Under the pieces are notes generated by a model. That model was not told the DNA's origin, did not search any database, and worked only from the letters and a program-made list of their open reading frames with translations. From Methanomicrobiales archaeon (GTDB lineage: Archaea; Halobacteriota; Methanomicrobia; Methanomicrobiales; Methanospirillaceae), in contig JADGNL010000108.1 in assembly GCA_017883495.1 (NCBI GenBank), positions 1 through 5,366 on the forward strand: 5,366 nucleotides of DNA, written 5' to 3'. Shown here piece after piece: positions 3,761 through 5,366 of this stretch (position 1 is its first letter; each line of letters begins with the position of its first letter). The position numbers and the translations under genes are program-made.

Positions 3761-5366
3761 ATGAACGTTCGGAGAAAAATCCTCATTATTCTCTTCCTTG
3801 GGTGCGCCCTGCTCGCGCATTCTGCCATCGCTGCGACGATAGTAGCGGCAAGCGATGCGAGCTCCTCATCGAAGACCACCGCACAATACGTCTGCGATGG
3901 CAGCAACGACGAGGTCCAGATTAACGACGCACTCGCGCGCGGCGGCGAGGTCGTCCTGACCGAGGGCACCTTCCGCACCGCGGGCACGATCAGCGTCAAG
4001 TCCGGCAATACCTTCAGGGGTCAGGGCGCCGACAAGACCGTGCTCTCGATGGCGGGCGACTACGGGGCACGGGTCGATATCGCCCAGCCCAACGTCGTCG
4101 TGAAGGATTTCACGATCACCCAGCGCGGATGGCTCATGATCACGACGTCGCACGTGACCGTCCAGGACGTCACGATCCGGGACTCGAAGAAGACCGCGCC
4201 GACGGTCAACGGGATGTTCTTCATCTGGGCCGACGGGCGCGTCTGCGAGGACATTGCGTTCACCCGGTGCATTGCGCAGGACGTCGGTTCCACCGGGTTC
4301 AACCTGAACGGCCAGCGCTCGCCGCGGGAGAACCGGAACATCCGGTTCGAGAGCTGCAAGGCGATCCGGTGCGGCAACGAGGGCTCCGGCAAGATCTGGG
4401 CAGTCGGGTTCGACTTCCACGAGGGCGCCGATCTGTACGACCTCTCCGTCAACAACTGCTATGCCGAGGACTGCTGGGAGTCCGGGTTCTACTTCGAGCC
4501 GAACTTCTACAACGGCGAGGATCCGAATACGGCCATCCCGGTCCAGGTCAACAGCCGGGTCACCAACTGCGTCGCCGTCAACAACGGCTGGCGGAACACC
4601 CTCGATACCCGCTTCTATTTGACCGGATACTACCTCTCCAGCGCCGTCACCCTGACCAACTGCCAGTCGAAAAACAACAAGAACAACGGCTTCTGGGTCT
4701 GGCAGAGCGCCAAGGACGTAATCCTGAACTCCTGCACCGATGATGGATCGGACAAGTCGTTCCAGGTCAGAACCGGCTCCAACCTGCGGTTCATCGATTG
4801 CGTCTCCATGAACGCGAGGACCTATGCGCTCTACGCCTGGGGTTCCACCGGCGCAGTCTTCGACAACTTCAAGATCATCAACCCGAAGAAGTCGAGCGGC
4901 GCCGTCTGCCTCGGGCTGCGCGAGGATCATCCGAACGACCCCTGGCCTGTCACCGGCTGCACGTTCGATATCGAGCTGTCCGGCGCCAGTGCGAATACCT
5001 TGATTCGATACTACAACGCGAACAACAACAAGATCACAATCAACGGCCTCACAGGCACAACGCCATCCACCATCCCAACGACCACGACTAAGACACCGAC
5101 GCCCACCATCACAGGCACGGGAGGGGGCGCCATCCCCGGCACGATCGAGGCTGAGGACTATGATACCGGCGGCGAGGGCGTGGGCTACCACGATGTCGAG
5201 GCCGAGAACCTCGGAGGCGTATACCGCCACGACGGCGTGGACATCGAGTACAGCAGCGCCGCAAGCAGTTACGTTGTCGGCTGGACGCGGCCGTCGGAGT
5301 GGCTCCAGTACACGGTGAACGTTGCGCAGGCAGGCACCTACGACGTCGCGTTCATGGTGGCGTCAC
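3761..5366 (+). CDS. Secreted parallel beta-helix protein with C-terminal CBM6-like module (partial, runs off right edge)
   Basis: From the ATG at 3761 the frame stays open for 535 codons to the window end. Residues 1-24 form a Sec signal peptide (MNVRRK, then a hydrophobic stretch, cleavage probable after AIA at 22-24). YVCDGSNDEVQINDAL (43-58) followed by GGEVVLTEGTF and FRGQGADKTVL is the entry typical of pectate-lyase-like right-handed beta-helix proteins. Short strand-turn repeats (for example VTVQDVTIRDS, NIRFESCKA, VTLTNCQSKNN, LRFIDCVSM) continue to about residue 430. A Thr/Pro linker follows (431-460), then TIEAEDYDTGGEGVGYHD (461-478), DGVDIEY (491-497), VGWTRPSEWLQYTVNVAQAGTYDV (506-529), which are hallmarks of carbohydrate-binding module family 6. 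The protein probably acts at the cell surface or outside, binding or cleaving polysaccharide. No catalytic residues can be assigned. Several cysteines (about a dozen) lie in the helix. The remainder of the CBM and any surface anchor are outside the window. Confidence 0.88.
   Translation, partial: MNVRRKILIILFLGCALLAHSAIAATIVAASDASSSSKTTAQYVCDGSNDEVQINDALARGGEVVLTEGTFRTAGTISVKSGNTFRGQGADKTVLSMAGDYGARVDIAQPNVVVKDFTITQRGWLMITTSHVTVQDVTIRDSKKTAPTVNGMFFIWADGRVCEDIAFTRCIAQDVGSTGFNLNGQRSPRENRNIRFESCKAIRCGNEGSGKIWAVGFDFHEGADLYDLSVNNCYAEDCWESGFYFEPNFYNGEDPNTAIPVQVNSRVTNCVAVNNGWRNTLDTRFYLTGYYLSSAVTLTNCQSKNNKNNGFWVWQSAKDVILNSCTDDGSDKSFQVRTGSNLRFIDCVSMNARTYALYAWGSTGAVFDNFKIINPKKSSGAVCLGLREDHPNDPWPVTGCTFDIELSGASANTLIRYYNANNNKITINGLTGTTPSTIPTTTTKTPTPTITGTGGGAIPGTIEAEDYDTGGEGVGYHDVEAENLGGVYRHDGVDIEYSSAASSYVVGWTRPSEWLQYTVNVAQAGTYDVAFMVAS

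Noticed and set aside
3797..3811. Possible lipoprotein lipobox (FLGC at residues 12-15) in the beta-helix protein.
   Set aside because: The hydrophobic stretch before the cysteine is too short and the residue at -3 is Phe. The AIA site at 22-24 is a better ordinary signal-peptidase site.
3607..3924. 105-codon plus-strand open frame starting behind the TATA box at 3597.
   Set aside because: Expected transcription start from that TATA box lies downstream of its ATG, and the frame runs through the signal-peptide coding region of the beta-helix gene in another frame.
3866..5230. 454-codon open frame on the minus strand.
   Set aside because: It is antisense to the beta-helix gene, whose translation shows a signal peptide and recognisable domains. 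The antisense product is a Val/Asp/Arg-rich composition artefact of GC-rich codons.

Overview
The window looks like chromosomal DNA from a GC-rich methanogenic archaeon. Methanomicrobiales (a Methanoculleus- or Methanofollis-like organism) is the best guess. The reasons are a protein that reads like methanogenesis marker protein 11, archaeal BRE/TATA-type promoters in an AT-rich spacer, GGAGG-type ribosome binding sites, and a secreted beta-helix protein of a kind familiar from methanogen surface proteomes. The genus is an inference; no rRNA or other taxonomic marker is present.

Left part (1-3320, minus strand): four genes are packed head to tail with overlapping ends, in transcription order from right to left. 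(1) A 318-aa protein carrying a GIDDTDT motif (3320-2364). (2) A 297-aa paralogue of it with GVDDTDT, recognised as methanogenesis marker protein 11 (2380-1487). (3) A 321-aa radical SAM enzyme with a CX3CX2C cluster motif and a second CX2CX2C motif at its C-terminus (1505-540). (4) The N-terminal 181 residues of a thiamine-diphosphate enzyme resembling the alpha subunit of indolepyruvate:ferredoxin oxidoreductase, which runs off the left edge (543-1). Overlaps of 17, 19 and 4 nt and ribosome binding sites lying inside the preceding genes indicate one translationally coupled operon. A BRE/TATA pair sits about 48 nt upstream of the first start codon. The two GxDDTDT proteins share their core with the N-terminal kinase-like domain of TiaS, the tRNA-Ile2 agmatidine synthetase.

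Middle (3321-3760): an AT-rich divergent spacer of 440 bp with several TATA-like elements, small palindromes and a T7 tract. It separates the operon from the rightward gene and may encode a short RNA or a 24-codon ORF.

Right part (3761-5366, plus strand): a single secreted protein, cut by the right edge after 535 codons. It has a signal peptide, a right-handed parallel beta-helix of about 390 residues, a Thr/Pro linker, and the start of a CBM6-like carbohydrate-binding module. It is probably a surface or extracellular carbohydrate-interacting protein and has no evident functional link to the operon.

Most interesting for follow-up is the four-gene cassette: two TiaS-like paralogues, a radical SAM enzyme and an IorA-like thiamine-diphosphate subunit. 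Its chemistry cannot be deduced from the sequence alone.
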